Shown: in pieces, positions 8,292 to 18,100 of the stretch
How positions within the stretch are numbered: the stretch's first letter is position 1
Layout of the letters: the number at the start of each line of letters is the position of its first letter
Position numbers and translations under genes: made by a program
Source of the DNA: Streptomyces shenzhenensis
Lineage (GTDB): Bacteria > Actinomycetota > Actinomycetes > Streptomycetales > Streptomycetaceae
Direction of reading: 5' to 3'
DNA: 64,000 bases
Assembly (NCBI RefSeq): GCF_021462265.1
Contig: NZ_JAJONF010000041.1
Location: 1 to 64,000 of the forward strand
Notes under the pieces: model-generated
Told to the model about the DNA's origin: nothing
Databases searched by the model: none
What the model saw: the letters and a program-made list of their open reading frames with translations, nothing else

Positions 8292-9605
8292 TCAATGGGT
8301 GCGGCGAGAATTGGGGGAAGCGATTCGACTGACGGTGTTGACGGCGAGGGCCACGACGGCCGCCGCGGCCGGGGTCGCGAAGGCGGCCGTCGGCGACACG
8401 TGGTCCGCCGCCCAGCCACCGAGCGCCGAGCCGCAGGCGATGCCGGTCAGCAGGGCGGTCACGACCAGGCTCATCCCCTCGTTGAGGCGGCCCTCCGGGG
8501 CGCGGTCCTGGACCAGGGTCATCGCGGTCACCATGGTCGGGGCGGTCGCCATGCCGGCCGCGAGCAGGGCGGGGGCGAGCGCCCAGAGGCTGTCGAAGGC
8601 ACGGACGGCGAGCAGCGGGACGGACATCAGCGCCGCCATCGCCAGCAGGCAGACCGGAAGCCTGCGTTCGGCGGGCCCGCCCGGCCTGAGCGCCCCGTAC
8701 AGCAGGCCCGCCGCGCAGGAACCGGCCGCCTGCAGGGCGAGCACCGCGCCGGCCGCCGAACGGTGGCCCTGGGCGTCGGCGTAGGCGATGGTGACGACCT
8801 CCATGGAGCCGAACACCGCGCCGGTCGCGACGAAGCAGGCCAGCAGCGGGCCGATGCGCAGCGGTGTGCGCGCGGTGCCCGGCCCGGTCCGGGGCGGCGG
8901 CTCGGTGGCCCGCTGGGCGGCGAACAGCAGCGCGCCGGTGAGCAGCAGCACCGCGCCGACCAGGGTGCCGGCCTCCGGGAAGAACGTGCCGGTCAGGAAG
9001 GAGGCGAGGACCGGGCCCAGCATGAAGCACAGCTCGTCGGCGGCCTGCTCGAAGGAGTTCGCGGTGTGCAGGGCGTCCGGGTCCGCGCGCAGCAGGTGCG
9101 CCCAGCGGGCCCGGGACATGCCGCCGAGGTTGGGGGTGGTGGCGGTGGCCGCGTAGGCGGCGAACAGGGTCCAGTCCGGGGCGCCGTACCGGACGCAGAG
9201 CAGCAGGGCCAGGCTGCCGAGCACGGCGGTGACGGTCGCGGGTACCGCGACCCGCGCCTGCCCGTGCCGGTCGACGAGCCGGGCGATCCAGGGCCCGGCG
9301 AGACCGGTGGCGGCGAGACCGGTCGCGGTGACGGCACCGGCGAGGGCGTACGAGCCGCGTGACCCGGCGATCATCACGACCGCGCTGACGCTGAACATGC
9401 CCATGGGCAGGCGGGCCAGCAGGTTCCCGGCGGTGAAGGCCCGGGTGCCGGGGAGGGCGAAGAGACGGCGGTAGGGGCCGGGCGGACGGTGGCGGGAGCG
9501 AGGGGGACGGCGAGGGAAGCGGGGGCTGAAGTCGACCGTGACGAGGGAGTCGGCGGTGACGGTGTGGACGGTCCCGGGTTGGCCCGGCTGAGTCGGTCGT
9601 GGCAT
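8292..9605 (-). CDS. MFS transporter, probable efflux type
   Basis: The 437-residue protein has roughly twelve hydrophobic segments in two halves, with the MFS loop-2-like ARLVDRHGQARV segment in the first half. I chose the ATG at 9605; the first 40 residues are hydrophilic and rich in Pro and Arg, so a later start such as a GTG before VDFSPRF is possible. It is divergently transcribed from a LysR regulator, which suggests that the regulator controls it. The substrate is unknown. Confidence 0.85.
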   Translation of the reverse strand: MPRPTQPGQPGTVHTVTADSLVTVDFSPRFPRRPPRSRHRPPGPYRRLFALPGTRAFTAGNLLARLPMGMFSVSAVVMIAGSRGSYALAGAVTATGLAATGLAGPWIARLVDRHGQARVAVPATVTAVLGSLALLLCVRYGAPDWTLFAAYAATATTPNLGGMSRARWAHLLRADPDALHTANSFEQAADELCFMLGPVLASFLTGTFFPEAGTLVGAVLLLTGALLFAAQRATEPPPRTGPGTARTPLRIGPLLACFVATGAVFGSMEVVTIAYADAQGHRSAAGAVLALQAAGSCAAGLLYGALRPGGPAERRLPVCLLAMAALMSVPLLAVRAFDSLWALAPALLAAGMATAPTMVTAMTLVQDRAPEGRLNEGMSLVVTALLTGIACGSALGGWAADHVSPTAAFATPAAAAVVALAVNTVSRIASPNSRRTH

Positions 9606-9686
9606 GGACACCACCGTCGCCCCGGGCCGATCAAGGGGTCCAACACCTGCTCGGCGCCGATTCACGCACCTGTGTTGTAAGTTCGC

Positions 9687-10661
9687 GTGATGCCAGCGCC
9701 CGCCCACATCGATCCCCGCCTGCTGCGTGTCTTCGTGACCGTCGCCGAGGAACTGCACTTCACCCGCGCCGCCGCCCGGCTGTACGTCGCCCAGCAGGCG
9801 CTCAGCCGGGATGTGCGGCGGCTGGAGCGGGAGGTGGGTGCCGAGCTGTTCCTGCGCAGCACCCGGCAGGTCAGCCTCACCGCCGACGGTGCCCGGCTGC
9901 TGCCCTATGCCCGCCGGGTGCTGGCCGCCCAGGACGCCCTGCTCGCCGCGTTCGGGCAGGCCCGGCCGCTGCTGGTGGACCTCAACTCCCCGGGCCTGGA
10001 GACCGGCCGGCGCGTCCTGCACCGGGCCCGCGAACTCGCCCCCGACTGCGAGCTGATGGCCCGCTACGAGAGCGGGCTCACCGGAGCGGCGGCCGAACTC
10101 CTCGCGGGACGGCTCGACGCGTCCTTCGGACGGTTCGCGGGCCTGGACCCGGCGCTGCGCTCCGGCCTCGAACACCAGCCCGTCCGATTCGAACCCATGG
10201 CCGTGATCCTCCCCTCCGACCACCGGCTCGCCGCTCTGGAGGCGGTGCCGTTGGCCGCGCTGGAAGGCGAGGCGGTGTACGCCGGTGCCGGGAACGAACG
10301 CACCCTGGAATGGACCGACCTGGCCTCCCGCCTCTTCGAGGGACGAGGCATCGCGGTCGCGCCGCCGCTGCCGCTGGCCGTCGGGGAGGAGGAGTTCCAG
10401 CGGATCATGGCCAAGTACCGGAACCCCATCCTCGGGGTAGTGGGATTTCCGGCCATACCCGGAACGGTCTGGCGGCCCCTGGTCGATCCGGTCCCGTTGT
10501 CGCCCGTGTCGCTCGTGTGGCGAAAGGGACTGGTCCATCCCGGAGTCGACGCGCTGCGACGGGCGGCCGCCGAGACAGGGCGGGCGGAACGCTGGCTCCA
10601 GTGGCCGGCCGACGGATGGATTCCGGCCGTCGACCGGGAGGTGATGGACGAGCATGCATGA
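9687..10661 (+). CDS. LysR-family transcriptional regulator
   Basis: The 324-residue protein has an N-terminal winged helix-turn-helix (LLRVFVTVAEELHFTRAAARL then QQALSRDVRRLE), followed by a LysR substrate-binding domain. It starts at GTG 9687, or at the adjacent ATG 9690. The 81-bp gap to the divergent MFS gene would hold both promoters and its binding site, the usual arrangement for a LysR protein controlling its neighbour. Confidence 0.9.
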   Translation: MMPAPAHIDPRLLRVFVTVAEELHFTRAAARLYVAQQALSRDVRRLEREVGAELFLRSTRQVSLTADGARLLPYARRVLAAQDALLAAFGQARPLLVDLNSPGLETGRRVLHRARELAPDCELMARYESGLTGAAAELLAGRLDASFGRFAGLDPALRSGLEHQPVRFEPMAVILPSDHRLAALEAVPLAALEGEAVYAGAGNERTLEWTDLASRLFEGRGIAVAPPLPLAVGEEEFQRIMAKYRNPILGVVGFPAIPGTVWRPLVDPVPLSPVSLVWRKGLVHPGVDALRRAAAETGRAERWLQWPADGWIPAVDREVMDEHA

Positions 10662-10756
10662 CACATCGGGAACAGGGGGCCGCTCTGTGCGCCGGGTTCG
10701 TGGGGCCGGGTGCGGGGAGCGGCAAGGGGGGCGCTCGGAGCGGGTGGGGGACCGGT

Positions 10757-10892
10757 CCGTGGGCGTGCGTCGTCAACGACAGGGACAGCGAGGACTGGCG
10801 CAAGCCGGGCGTCGACCGGATCATCCGCAACGCCACCCCGCGCGGCGGCAGGGGCGCGATCGTGGTGGCGTTCGGGCGGGTGGAGGACGTGG
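10757..10892 (+). pseudogene. Fragment of a polysaccharide deacetylase (NodB-like) C-terminal region
   Basis: The 318 bp between the LysR gene and the barstar-like gene hold no intact gene. One frame reads NDRDSEDWRKPGVDRIIRNA followed by TPRGGRGAIVVAF. This looks like the conserved 'D-x-DW-x-KPG-x-x-RI-x-x-N ... G-x-IVL' stretch near the end of NodB-type deacetylases. The flanking codons are meaningless in this frame and the terminal HD expected after IVL is lost. It is best read as a relic; the similarity is judged by eye. Confidence 0.4.
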
Positions 10893-10979
10893 CGGCGGGG
10901 AGGAGGGCGCGGGTGCGGCCGGATGGGGGGGCGGCGGAGAGGGGACGCCGACGGGTGTCATGAGAAGCGGCGGTCGGTC

Positions 10980-11525
10980 TCAGTGCCATTCCGCGGGGTC
11001 GAGCGCGGCCTCCACGAATCCGTCTCCTGCGGTGACGAGCAGGCCGGGTAGCTCGATGCGGGCTGCAATCTTCTCGGGGTCGAAATCCCGGAACCCGAGA
11101 ACGAAGTGTTCCGCGACGGCGGGTCGGTCCAGGGGGTCGCCGTCGAGGTCCACGGCCGAGTTCGCGCGGTCGGCGCCCTGACAGAGGACCGATACGAAAA
11201 GCGGGAAGTGCTCTGTCCGCAGTAGGAGATCCGCGTCGTGCACCACGCCCGCGATCCCCGCTCCTCCTCCCGTGACCTCGCCGCAGAGGTCGTCCAGGCA
11301 GTCGACCAGGGCATCCCAGTTCCAGCCGAAGTAGCGGGGGAAGCGGAGGGCCTCCGCGAAGGTGCGGAAGACGCCCTGTTCGGTCATCAGATCGCGGGCG
11401 TCGAAGTGATGGACGAGGCCGCCGCGCGCCGTCAGTTCCGACAGCTGCCGTCGGATCCCGGCCGTACCTTCCGGCACGATGAGGACCCAGGGCTCCGAAG
11501 TGCCTGTGAGATCGAAACTGCTCAT
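10980..11525 (-). CDS. Barstar-family protein, probable RNase-toxin immunity
   Basis: The 181-residue protein carries the barstar signature FPRYFGWNWDALVDCLDDL around residues 60-80, preceded by EPWVLIVPEG. Barstar-family proteins bind and inhibit barnase-like RNases by occluding the active site. The ATG overlaps the stop of the upstream 165-residue gene by four bases. It is the last gene of the immunity train downstream of the Rhs toxin, and no cognate barnase is seen next to it. Confidence 0.8.
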   Translation of the reverse strand: MSSFDLTGTSEPWVLIVPEGTAGIRRQLSELTARGGLVHHFDARDLMTEQGVFRTFAEALRFPRYFGWNWDALVDCLDDLCGEVTGGGAGIAGVVHDADLLLRTEHFPLFVSVLCQGADRANSAVDLDGDPLDRPAVAEHFVLGFRDFDPEKIAARIELPGLLVTAGDGFVEAALDPAEWH

Positions 11526-12019
11526 ACGGCCGTTACGACCTGCACAGTCGCGTCGAAGGAGCCGACGAAGTCGTTTACCACCGCCGCGGAGAAGGGGTCG
11601 GCCGTGGGGTCCTCCGGTGTGAGCAGACTGATGGTGTAGTACTCGGCCATCAGGAGGCTTGTTCCCTCGACTGCCTGCACGATGTCAGAGTCGTCCGTCC
11701 TGATTCCGGAGATCGTCGTGGCGTGCAGTGGCCCGGTACGGCGTCGGTAGAAGACGGCGTACGGACCCTGCGCCGAGTCGTCCAGCGCATAGCCGTTCTC
11801 CTCCCAGAAGTCCTCCATCTCCTGGCCGGAGGAGAAAGTGACGATCCCGGAGTAGTCGTCGGCGGATTCGGGCAGCCGCCAGTCCGCCTCCTGGGCAACC
11901 GGCTCCCCGGACAGCAGGAGCTGCGGCCATCGGCGCCGCGCGCGGGCCACGAATCGGCGCATGGCGTCGGGGAAGGACGCGTCGACGGTGAAGTCGGTCG
12001 AGTGGCCGGTGAGATCCAT
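11522..12019 (-). CDS. Hypothetical protein of the immunity train
   Basis: The 165-residue acidic soluble protein (MDLTGHSTDFTVDASF...) has no recognisable catalytic motif, signal peptide or membrane helix. I do not recognise the family. It overlaps the barstar-like gene by four bases (ATGA), and a decayed barstar-like 5' end lies just before its start. Position among immunity genes suggests a neutralising function, but this is inference. Confidence 0.6.
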   Translation of the reverse strand: MDLTGHSTDFTVDASFPDAMRRFVARARRRWPQLLLSGEPVAQEADWRLPESADDYSGIVTFSSGQEMEDFWEENGYALDDSAQGPYAVFYRRRTGPLHATTISGIRTDDSDIVQAVEGTSLLMAEYYTISLLTPEDPTADPFSAAVVNDFVGSFDATVQVVTAV

Positions 12020-12112
12020 GGGTGTTCCTCGTCAGTTCCGCCAGTTGTCGCCGAACTCCGGAGGACTCCTCCGGAGCAAGGACCACCCAGGCTCGGGGAC
12101 GCGGTTACTCAC
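12020..12112 (-). pseudogene. Decayed 5' end of a barstar-like gene (copy 2)
   Basis: Reading minus from GTG 12112 gives VSNRVPEP. After a one-base shift it gives WVVLAPEESSGVRRQLAELT. This matches the N terminus of the intact barstar-like protein (EPWVLIVPEG then IRRQLSELT). The copy stops at the start of the 165-residue gene, and the barstar core is missing. The GTG overlaps the TAA of the upstream 421-residue gene, the same junction style as intact train members. Confidence 0.6.
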
Positions 12113-13370
12113 CGGCGTTCCGCCGAAGCAGCCAGGTCACGAAATTCCCGAACTTGGCCAGGGACCTCTCCAGATCCTCCCGCCCCGCGTCGTCCCCGGG
12201 AAGGAGCGGGAGCCGGGGATTCGCGAAGCGCTCGGCTCCCGCGCGCACGGCGCTCGCGAGGTCCTGGGCGGACGAGCGGTCGATCACCGTACCGTCGTAA
12301 ACGGTCTCGATCGAGCCGTCCTTTCCGCGCCTGAACGTCAGTGAGAAGGACGAGTCGACGGCGGACGTCGTGAAGGATCTGTCCCGGCCCGTCAGGAAAC
12401 GGCGCAGGCCGTCCATGAGAAGGGTCAGCGAGAGGTAGATCATCATCGCCTGGTCCGGGGTGTGGCCCCGTGAACTCGCCTCTCCGCGGTCGCCCCGGAC
12501 GTCGATGTGCCCCAGGTCGAACCCCGACGGCGGGGGTGCCTCGTTGGCGGCCACGGAGAACTCGAACCGGAGCGTCGTCCGTGAAGGCGCGGTGCCGTCT
12601 CCCCACTGGAACACGTGCCCTCCCCGCTCGGCGTCGAAGGCCACGCGCAGTCCGCGGTCCGGCAGGCCGAACTGCTGCCTGAGCCAGCCGTCCATGGCCA
12701 GGGCCGCGACTTCCGGCCGGTAGTGGGCGAGCGGGAACGTGAACGACGTGACCCTGACGGTCAGGCCCTCCGGGTGCAGGGACAGCAGGGCGGCCGTGTG
12801 CGCGGCCAGGCCGTGGGCCAGCCAGTGGACGTCCTGCCAGTGCGTTCCCGTGGGCGGGATCAGGCGCACCTGACGGTCGACCTGGAGGAAGAAGCCGTCT
12901 TCTGCGCCCGGAGACGTGTGCTCCGCCGTCAGATCGGCGGCGAGCCCGCCGAGCGGGCTGGGGTAGCGGTAAGCGAAGGTGCTGGTCTCCGTCGGGCGTC
13001 CGTCTCCGGGCACGGCAGCCGCGAGAAGCTTCCGCAGGCGCCGCACCTCTTCCACGAGCCGGGGCACGGCGTCCCGTGCCATCACGATGAAGGCCGCGTT
13101 CTCGTCCCAGCGTTCGTCGGCGCAGTCCACGTAGCGTGGCTCCTGTACCAGGGTCGCCGCGATCAGCTCCCCGTGGTCGAAGTCGGGCCACCGCTCGCCG
13201 CGTCCGGTGTCCGCCACCGTGCTGACGGCGCGCAGGTTCATGGCATGGCTGTCGTCCAGGTTTCTGACGAACCAGGGCCCGGGCGTGGCCATGGCACAGA
13301 TCTCCTCGATCCCGTCGAGATCGAGTTCCGGTTCGTCGCCCTCGCCACCCGGCGGATGCTGTTCGGTCAC
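12105..13370 (-). CDS. Ea22-like N-terminal domain fused to an unknown C-terminal domain
   Basis: The 421-residue protein has residues about 20-110 resembling phage Ead/Ea22-type proteins (ATPGPWFVRN, then NAAFIVMARDAVPRLVEEVRRL). The remaining 300 residues are of unknown type, predicted soluble. The ATG overlaps the stop of the HEAT-like gene by four bases. The mixture of a phage-like domain and immunity-train context is unusual. A role as a toxin-neutralising protein is possible but unsupported by motif. Confidence 0.6.
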   Translation of the reverse strand: MTEQHPPGGEGDEPELDLDGIEEICAMATPGPWFVRNLDDSHAMNLRAVSTVADTGRGERWPDFDHGELIAATLVQEPRYVDCADERWDENAAFIVMARDAVPRLVEEVRRLRKLLAAAVPGDGRPTETSTFAYRYPSPLGGLAADLTAEHTSPGAEDGFFLQVDRQVRLIPPTGTHWQDVHWLAHGLAAHTAALLSLHPEGLTVRVTSFTFPLAHYRPEVAALAMDGWLRQQFGLPDRGLRVAFDAERGGHVFQWGDGTAPSRTTLRFEFSVAANEAPPPSGFDLGHIDVRGDRGEASSRGHTPDQAMMIYLSLTLLMDGLRRFLTGRDRSFTTSAVDSSFSLTFRRGKDGSIETVYDGTVIDRSSAQDLASAVRAGAERFANPRLPLLPGDDAGREDLERSLAKFGNFVTWLLRRNAGE

Positions 13371-13939
13371 GATCCGCCCAGCATCCGGTCCTCGTCGAAG
13401 CCGAGCTCGTCCTCGATGCCCAGCTCCTCCGCGGCGTGCCGGCGCAGGGGGTCAGGCCAGGCCGCGGGATCACCGGTGGCGACGCTGCGCAGGAATCCGA
13501 CGGCTTCGGGCGTGCCGATCTCACCCAGACTCTGCAGGGCCTTGACGCAGAAGGTGAAGTAAGGACCGTCCGTCGACTTCCGTTCCCGTACCAGGGCGGC
13601 GACCGGTTCGACTCCCTCGGGGGCCCGTAGCTCTCCGAGCAGGTCGACCAGGTCCTCCGTGTTCACGCCCGGGGGCCGCGTGGCCAGCACCGTCGCCAGG
13701 ATCGGCCCGAGCCCTTCGGGGTGGATGTGCAGGGCCAGAGAGGCGAGCCGCTCGAAGCGCCGCCAGTGGCCTTCGGCGGACGTGATCCGTAGCCAGTCCA
13801 GGACACGCTGCCGTGCCGCAGGCACCGCGGCCGCGGTGCCCTCGGCCCGCCGGGCGCCGATGTATCCGCCGGTGACGAGGGAGTCCACCCGCTCCAGGAG
13901 AGCGCGGTCGGCCGCCGGTCCAGCCGGTTCAGCAGACAT
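13367..13939 (-). CDS. HEAT-repeat-like protein of the immunity train
   Basis: The 190-residue, mostly helical protein contains repeated helix pairs such as GVEPVAALVRERKS and CVKALQSLGEIGTPEAVGFL, typical of HEAT/PBS-lyase-like repeats. These are scaffolds used by several immunity proteins. I chose the ATG at 13939 (MSAEPAGPAADRALLERV); the longer open frame upstream is not coding. The stop overlaps the start of the next gene. The start lies within the end of a decayed barstar-like mini-frame. Confidence 0.65.
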   Translation of the reverse strand: MSAEPAGPAADRALLERVDSLVTGGYIGARRAEGTAAAVPAARQRVLDWLRITSAEGHWRRFERLASLALHIHPEGLGPILATVLATRPPGVNTEDLVDLLGELRAPEGVEPVAALVRERKSTDGPYFTFCVKALQSLGEIGTPEAVGFLRSVATGDPAAWPDPLRRHAAEELGIEDELGFDEDRMLGGS

Positions 13940-14039
13940 GTGTGTGGTTCCACTCCAGGCCCGGGTTGCACCGATCACTGCGGGCCTCGGCAGAACCTTC
14001 CGGTACGAAGACGATCCAGGGTTTCCCACCACGGCCCAT
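13929..14039 (-). pseudogene. Decayed 5' end of a barstar-like gene (copy 3)
   Basis: A 36-codon frame from ATG 14039 reads MGRGGKPWIVFVPEGSAEAR, then runs into unrelated sequence and stops at 13929. The PWIVFVPEGSA segment matches EPWVLIVPEGTA at the start of the intact barstar-like protein. The truncated frame overlaps the start of the HEAT-like gene, so it may now act only as a coupling leader. Confidence 0.55.
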
Positions 14040-14052
14040 GCCCTCACTGCCG

Positions 14053-14496
14053 CTAACGGATTCCTTCGGCGAGTTTCTCCAGCGCACGATCGCTCGTCTC
14101 CGCAAGGAGTGTGACGCTGTCCATGCCGATGTAGACCGCGCCGTCCGGCGCGATCCCCAGGTAGCTGTTCCGCCGGTCGGCCGACCCGATCGGATAGAGG
14201 TCGGTGCCGGCCTCCTCACTGAGCACGTCGAAGATCTCGTCGTCCCATTCGGCAACGGTCGGGTCGAGGCTGAACCCCATCCGGGCCATCGTTTTCCCCA
14301 ACCCTCGCTCGTGGCTTTCCAACCCGCCGAATTCGGCGAGGAAGCGTCGGGCCGCTTCGTGGATTCCGAAGCCGCCGTGTTCCAGGAGCGCGCTCTCCCA
14401 CTCTTGGGTGGACACCGAGCGGCCCGGGAACCAGCCTGCCTCCCGCAGGACACGGTCCGTCTCCGCCGACCACCGCTGCGTGATCCCGACATTCAT
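14053..14496 (-). CDS. SUKH-3-type immunity protein
   Basis: The 147-residue protein from ATG 14496 (MNVGITQRWSAETDRVLREAGW) shows the SUKH-3 pattern: an N-terminal helix with REAGWFPGR, an internal FLAEFGGL, and a C-terminal IGMDSVTLLAETSDRALEKLAEG. SUKH proteins neutralise nuclease and deaminase toxins. It follows the SMI1/KNR4 gene in the train. An upstream in-frame ATG (MNATFAASS) would add 26 residues. Confidence 0.75.
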   Translation of the reverse strand: MNVGITQRWSAETDRVLREAGWFPGRSVSTQEWESALLEHGGFGIHEAARRFLAEFGGLESHERGLGKTMARMGFSLDPTVAEWDDEIFDVLSEEAGTDLYPIGSADRRNSYLGIAPDGAVYIGMDSVTLLAETSDRALEKLAEGIR

Positions 14497-14600
14497 GTCT
14501 ACGTCACCGCCCTGATTGCGAGTTGATGATGCTGCGAAGGTTGCGTTCATTCGTGGTGCCGGCAGGTGCCAGCCTGACCCGACTCTGCACGTGACACTGC

Positions 14601-15110
14601 TCAGTCGTACGGGTTCACGTTGAATTCCGGATCGCTGCTGGGAAAGTCGTCGGGGAAGAACGGAACCCGCAGCGATCCTGTGAGGAGACCGAGCAACGTG
14701 GTCGTCGACCCGGCGGGAGAGACGACGGCGTCGAGTTGACCGGCTTGAATGATCACCGTGGGCCAGCTTTCTGGTTCGCCCACGGCGATCCACGCCAAGA
14801 GGTCCGCGTTGTCGGTCACGCCCCACTGGATCAGGTCATCAGGAGCTGCCTGGTATTCACCGAGGACGCTCTTGAGTGCCCCCAGCGGCTTGCCTCGGAA
14901 GATCGACCGCATACGCTTGGTCTGCTGAAGGATATCGAGGTTGCCGTTCGATGCGCCGTCCGCAAAAATCCACAGGAATTCGTCGAAGCATCCCGCACCG
15001 TAAATTCCGACAAGTTCTTGATGGTCGGACGGGCAAGTCCATGCCTTCCGGGGAGGCGGACACAGCACGGTGAGTCGGTGCAGGTCCTCCAGGGGATTGC
15101 TGTGGCGCAT
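14601..15110 (-). CDS. SMI1/KNR4 (SUKH) family protein, candidate immunity for the Rhs nuclease
   Basis: The 169-residue protein has the SUKH core pattern IYGAGCFDEFLWIF followed by an alternating helix/strand arrangement and ends VNPYD. It begins 13 bp after the stop of the Rhs toxin gene on the same strand, the canonical place for the cognate immunity gene of a C-terminal nuclease tip. That pairing is an inference from position and family. Confidence 0.75.
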   Translation of the reverse strand: MRHSNPLEDLHRLTVLCPPPRKAWTCPSDHQELVGIYGAGCFDEFLWIFADGASNGNLDILQQTKRMRSIFRGKPLGALKSVLGEYQAAPDDLIQWGVTDNADLLAWIAVGEPESWPTVIIQAGQLDAVVSPAGSTTTLLGLLTGSLRVPFFPDDFPSSDPEFNVNPYD

Positions 15111-15123
15111 TGCTGATCAGCCT

Positions 15124-18100
15124 TTATAGGTTGGGGATCCTGTTGCTGTACGACCATCCGAAGTCGTCGGCAGCTTCGATGAGGATATGACTGGGAACGT
15201 TTCCCCCGTTCGCATATTCGGGGGTTACGCTCATGATGACTGTGTTTTGAGTTGCTCGAACATGGTCGGCGATAAGATCTTCGGCGTCGGAAATGGGTCC
15301 GTTGTTCTGGCTGGACCCCTGAGTGACGATGTTCCGCATGTCTCTCCCGTCACCACCGAATTGCTGGCCGATCAAGTGTCCTCGCGAATGTCCTGCCGCA
15401 CCGCCCTGGAAACCAGGAGGAGCATAGCGGGCACCGCGGCCGGGCGGACTCCCGATAAGACCGTTGGCAGCGTCGTCCAGTGTCTGGGGTGTGACCTCGG
15501 CGTAGGCACGCCCACGCTGTCCATTGGCCGCGATCTCACTGTAGTAGGGACTCAGTCCGAGAAGATCGACTCCGGTGTGCGGGTTGGCGACGTAAGTGAC
15601 CGGGTTGGGCGCTGGGGAAAGCCCCAGCGGGTCGGGAGTCAGGTAGCGAGCAGTCTCGGGGTCGTAGTGTCGGAAGTAGTTGTAATGAAGCCCGGTCTCG
15701 GGGTCGTAGTACTGGCCCGGAAAACGGAGGGGGGTGTAGGCGGGAGAACCCTTGTCCCAGGTATTGACGCCCCAAAGAGTGCTATGGCCTTGCCAGGCAA
15801 CGCTCCCGTCCTCATCGATGAGTTCTGTCGGCGTACCGACGAGATCGGTGATGATCGAGAAGAACTTGGCATCGACCTCATCTTGCGACGTCCCCGGTGT
15901 GACGATCCGTTCCGTCTGAGCGATCGGACGGATTCCGTCGTGATCCCACGTCATCGCCACCGCATCGGTTGTACACGATGATCTCGTCACCTGTTCACAC
16001 AGGGTGACGCCGTCCCAGACGAAGTCGACCTGTTCCAATACGGTAAGGCCGTCCGTATCCATGCGCTGCTTGGCCGTTCGTCGGCCCAGTGGGTCGTAGG
16101 TATAGCACCAAGAGGTTCCGTCCGGTGTCCTGACGGATGCCAGCCGACTTTCCGCGTCCCATGTGTAACGCCACGTCTCAGGTTTACGGGAAAGGCGCTT
16201 CCGCTGGCGCAGTACCACCCGGCCCAAGAGGTCATACTCGTACCGCGTGTCGCCGGCACGGAGCACTCGCGTCCCGACGTAGTGACGGGGGCCGGTGGCC
16301 TGGGCATCGTCTTGACGGGTTGGCCAGGACGCACTCGTCAGGTTGCCGGCCTTGTCGTAGGCGTACTGCTCGGACCAGTCGGAGGCATGGACCGCCGTCA
16401 CCCGGCCCGTCATGTCCAGCTCGAATCGCCGGCTTCCCGCACGGAAGTCGTCGATACCCACCAGGTTGCCGTCATCGGCGTAGGCGTAGTCGCGGTGAAT
16501 CCGTCGATCTCCCTGGTGGGTCACCTCTTGAACGGTGAGACGACCCAGACCGTCGTATGCCTGCCTGAGTACGAGGTCCTCGCCTGTGCTACGACTGGTT
16601 TCCAGCCCGGACCAGTCGTACCCGAACCGGACCGTGCGACCCGATGTTTCGAGCTGCGACCGGTTGCCCATCCCATCGTATGCCCATGTGCTGACGGCCC
16701 CGGACGGTGTGGTACGGCGAGTGACCCGCCCCAACTGGTCGTATTCGTAGGTCAGCTTGCGGCCATTGAGTGTCTCGTGTGTAACCCGCCCGCTGGGGTC
16801 ACGCAGCAGGTCGAGCCGTGCATCGGGGGACATCGCCGCCACCATGTGCCGGTTCAGGTCGTAGCCGAAGCGAGTGACCTGGTCGTCGCTGCGCTTCTCG
16901 ATGAGATTACCGACGGTGTCGTAGACGAAATCGATGGTCTGCCCAAGCGCGTCGGTGCGCGACGTGAGCCGCCCGGCGGGATTGTGAGCGTAGGTCAATG
17001 TCCGTCCGTCGAAATCCGTCTCCGAGACTAGGCGTCCGGCCGCATCGTGTTCGTAGGTCCACGTCAGACCCTGGGGATTGACGACCTGGACAAGGCGCAG
17101 ATTGTCGTCATGAACGAATTCGTAGCGGTATCCGTCCGGCGACGTTCTTGCCGAGGGCAGGTCGAAGTGGGTGTATTCGAAGCGGGTGACGGCGCCTGTC
17201 GGGGTGATGTGGCTGAGACAATTGCCCTCCGCGTCGTACGACCAGGATTCGACTGCGCCGTCGGCCGTGAGACGTCCGGCCAGTTGGCCCTCGACGGTCC
17301 AGGTCAGGCGGGTCGCCTTTCCCAGGGGGTCCGTGTAGGTGATGATCCGGCCGAAGGCGTCCCGCTCCCACGTCATGGTCGCCCCGAGCGGGTCGGTGGT
17401 GGATACGGGCAACCCGGCCGCGTCGCAGCGCACCGTCCTGGCGTTGCCCAGCCCGTCGACGACCTCGGTGACGCACCCCGCCGCATCATGCGTGAACCTG
17501 GTGATGAGCCCTGTGGGGTCTGTCAGGGCCGTGCAGTTGCCCCGCTCGTCGTACTCTCTGCGCCAGGTGCTCCCGTCCGGTCGAACGATGCTCGTGAGCA
17601 TGCCCTCGGCGCCATACTCGAACCGGATGACAGCGGCGTTCGGCTGCGTCACCCGAGTGGGGCGACCTGACGCGTCACGGACGAGGGTTGTCGTGTGGCC
17701 GAGTTCGTCCGTTCGCGCCACGACGTGATGGTGGGCGTCGTACGCGGTGCGCGTGGTGTTGCCGAGAGGGTTGATTTCGGCGATGACCTGGCTGCTGGTG
17801 TTGACGACGAAGCGGGTGACGGCGCCTTTGGCGGTGGTGAGGGTGGTGATGCGGCAGCCGGGCCAGGCGGGGTCGGTGCCGTCGTAGTCGAGGGTGATGG
17901 TGATGTGGCCGGCTTCACCGCCCTCGGCGACGCAGCGGTCGCGGTCGTCGTAGGTGTAGGCGTAGCGGCTGTCGTTGGTGTCGGTCCAGGAGGTGACGCG
18001 CAGCCGGTCGTCGTAGGTGAAGCGCAGGGGCAGGCCGGAGGAGTTGACGGTCTCGGTGAGGTTGCCGTCGGTGTAGCCGTAGCGCTTGATGACGACGTCC

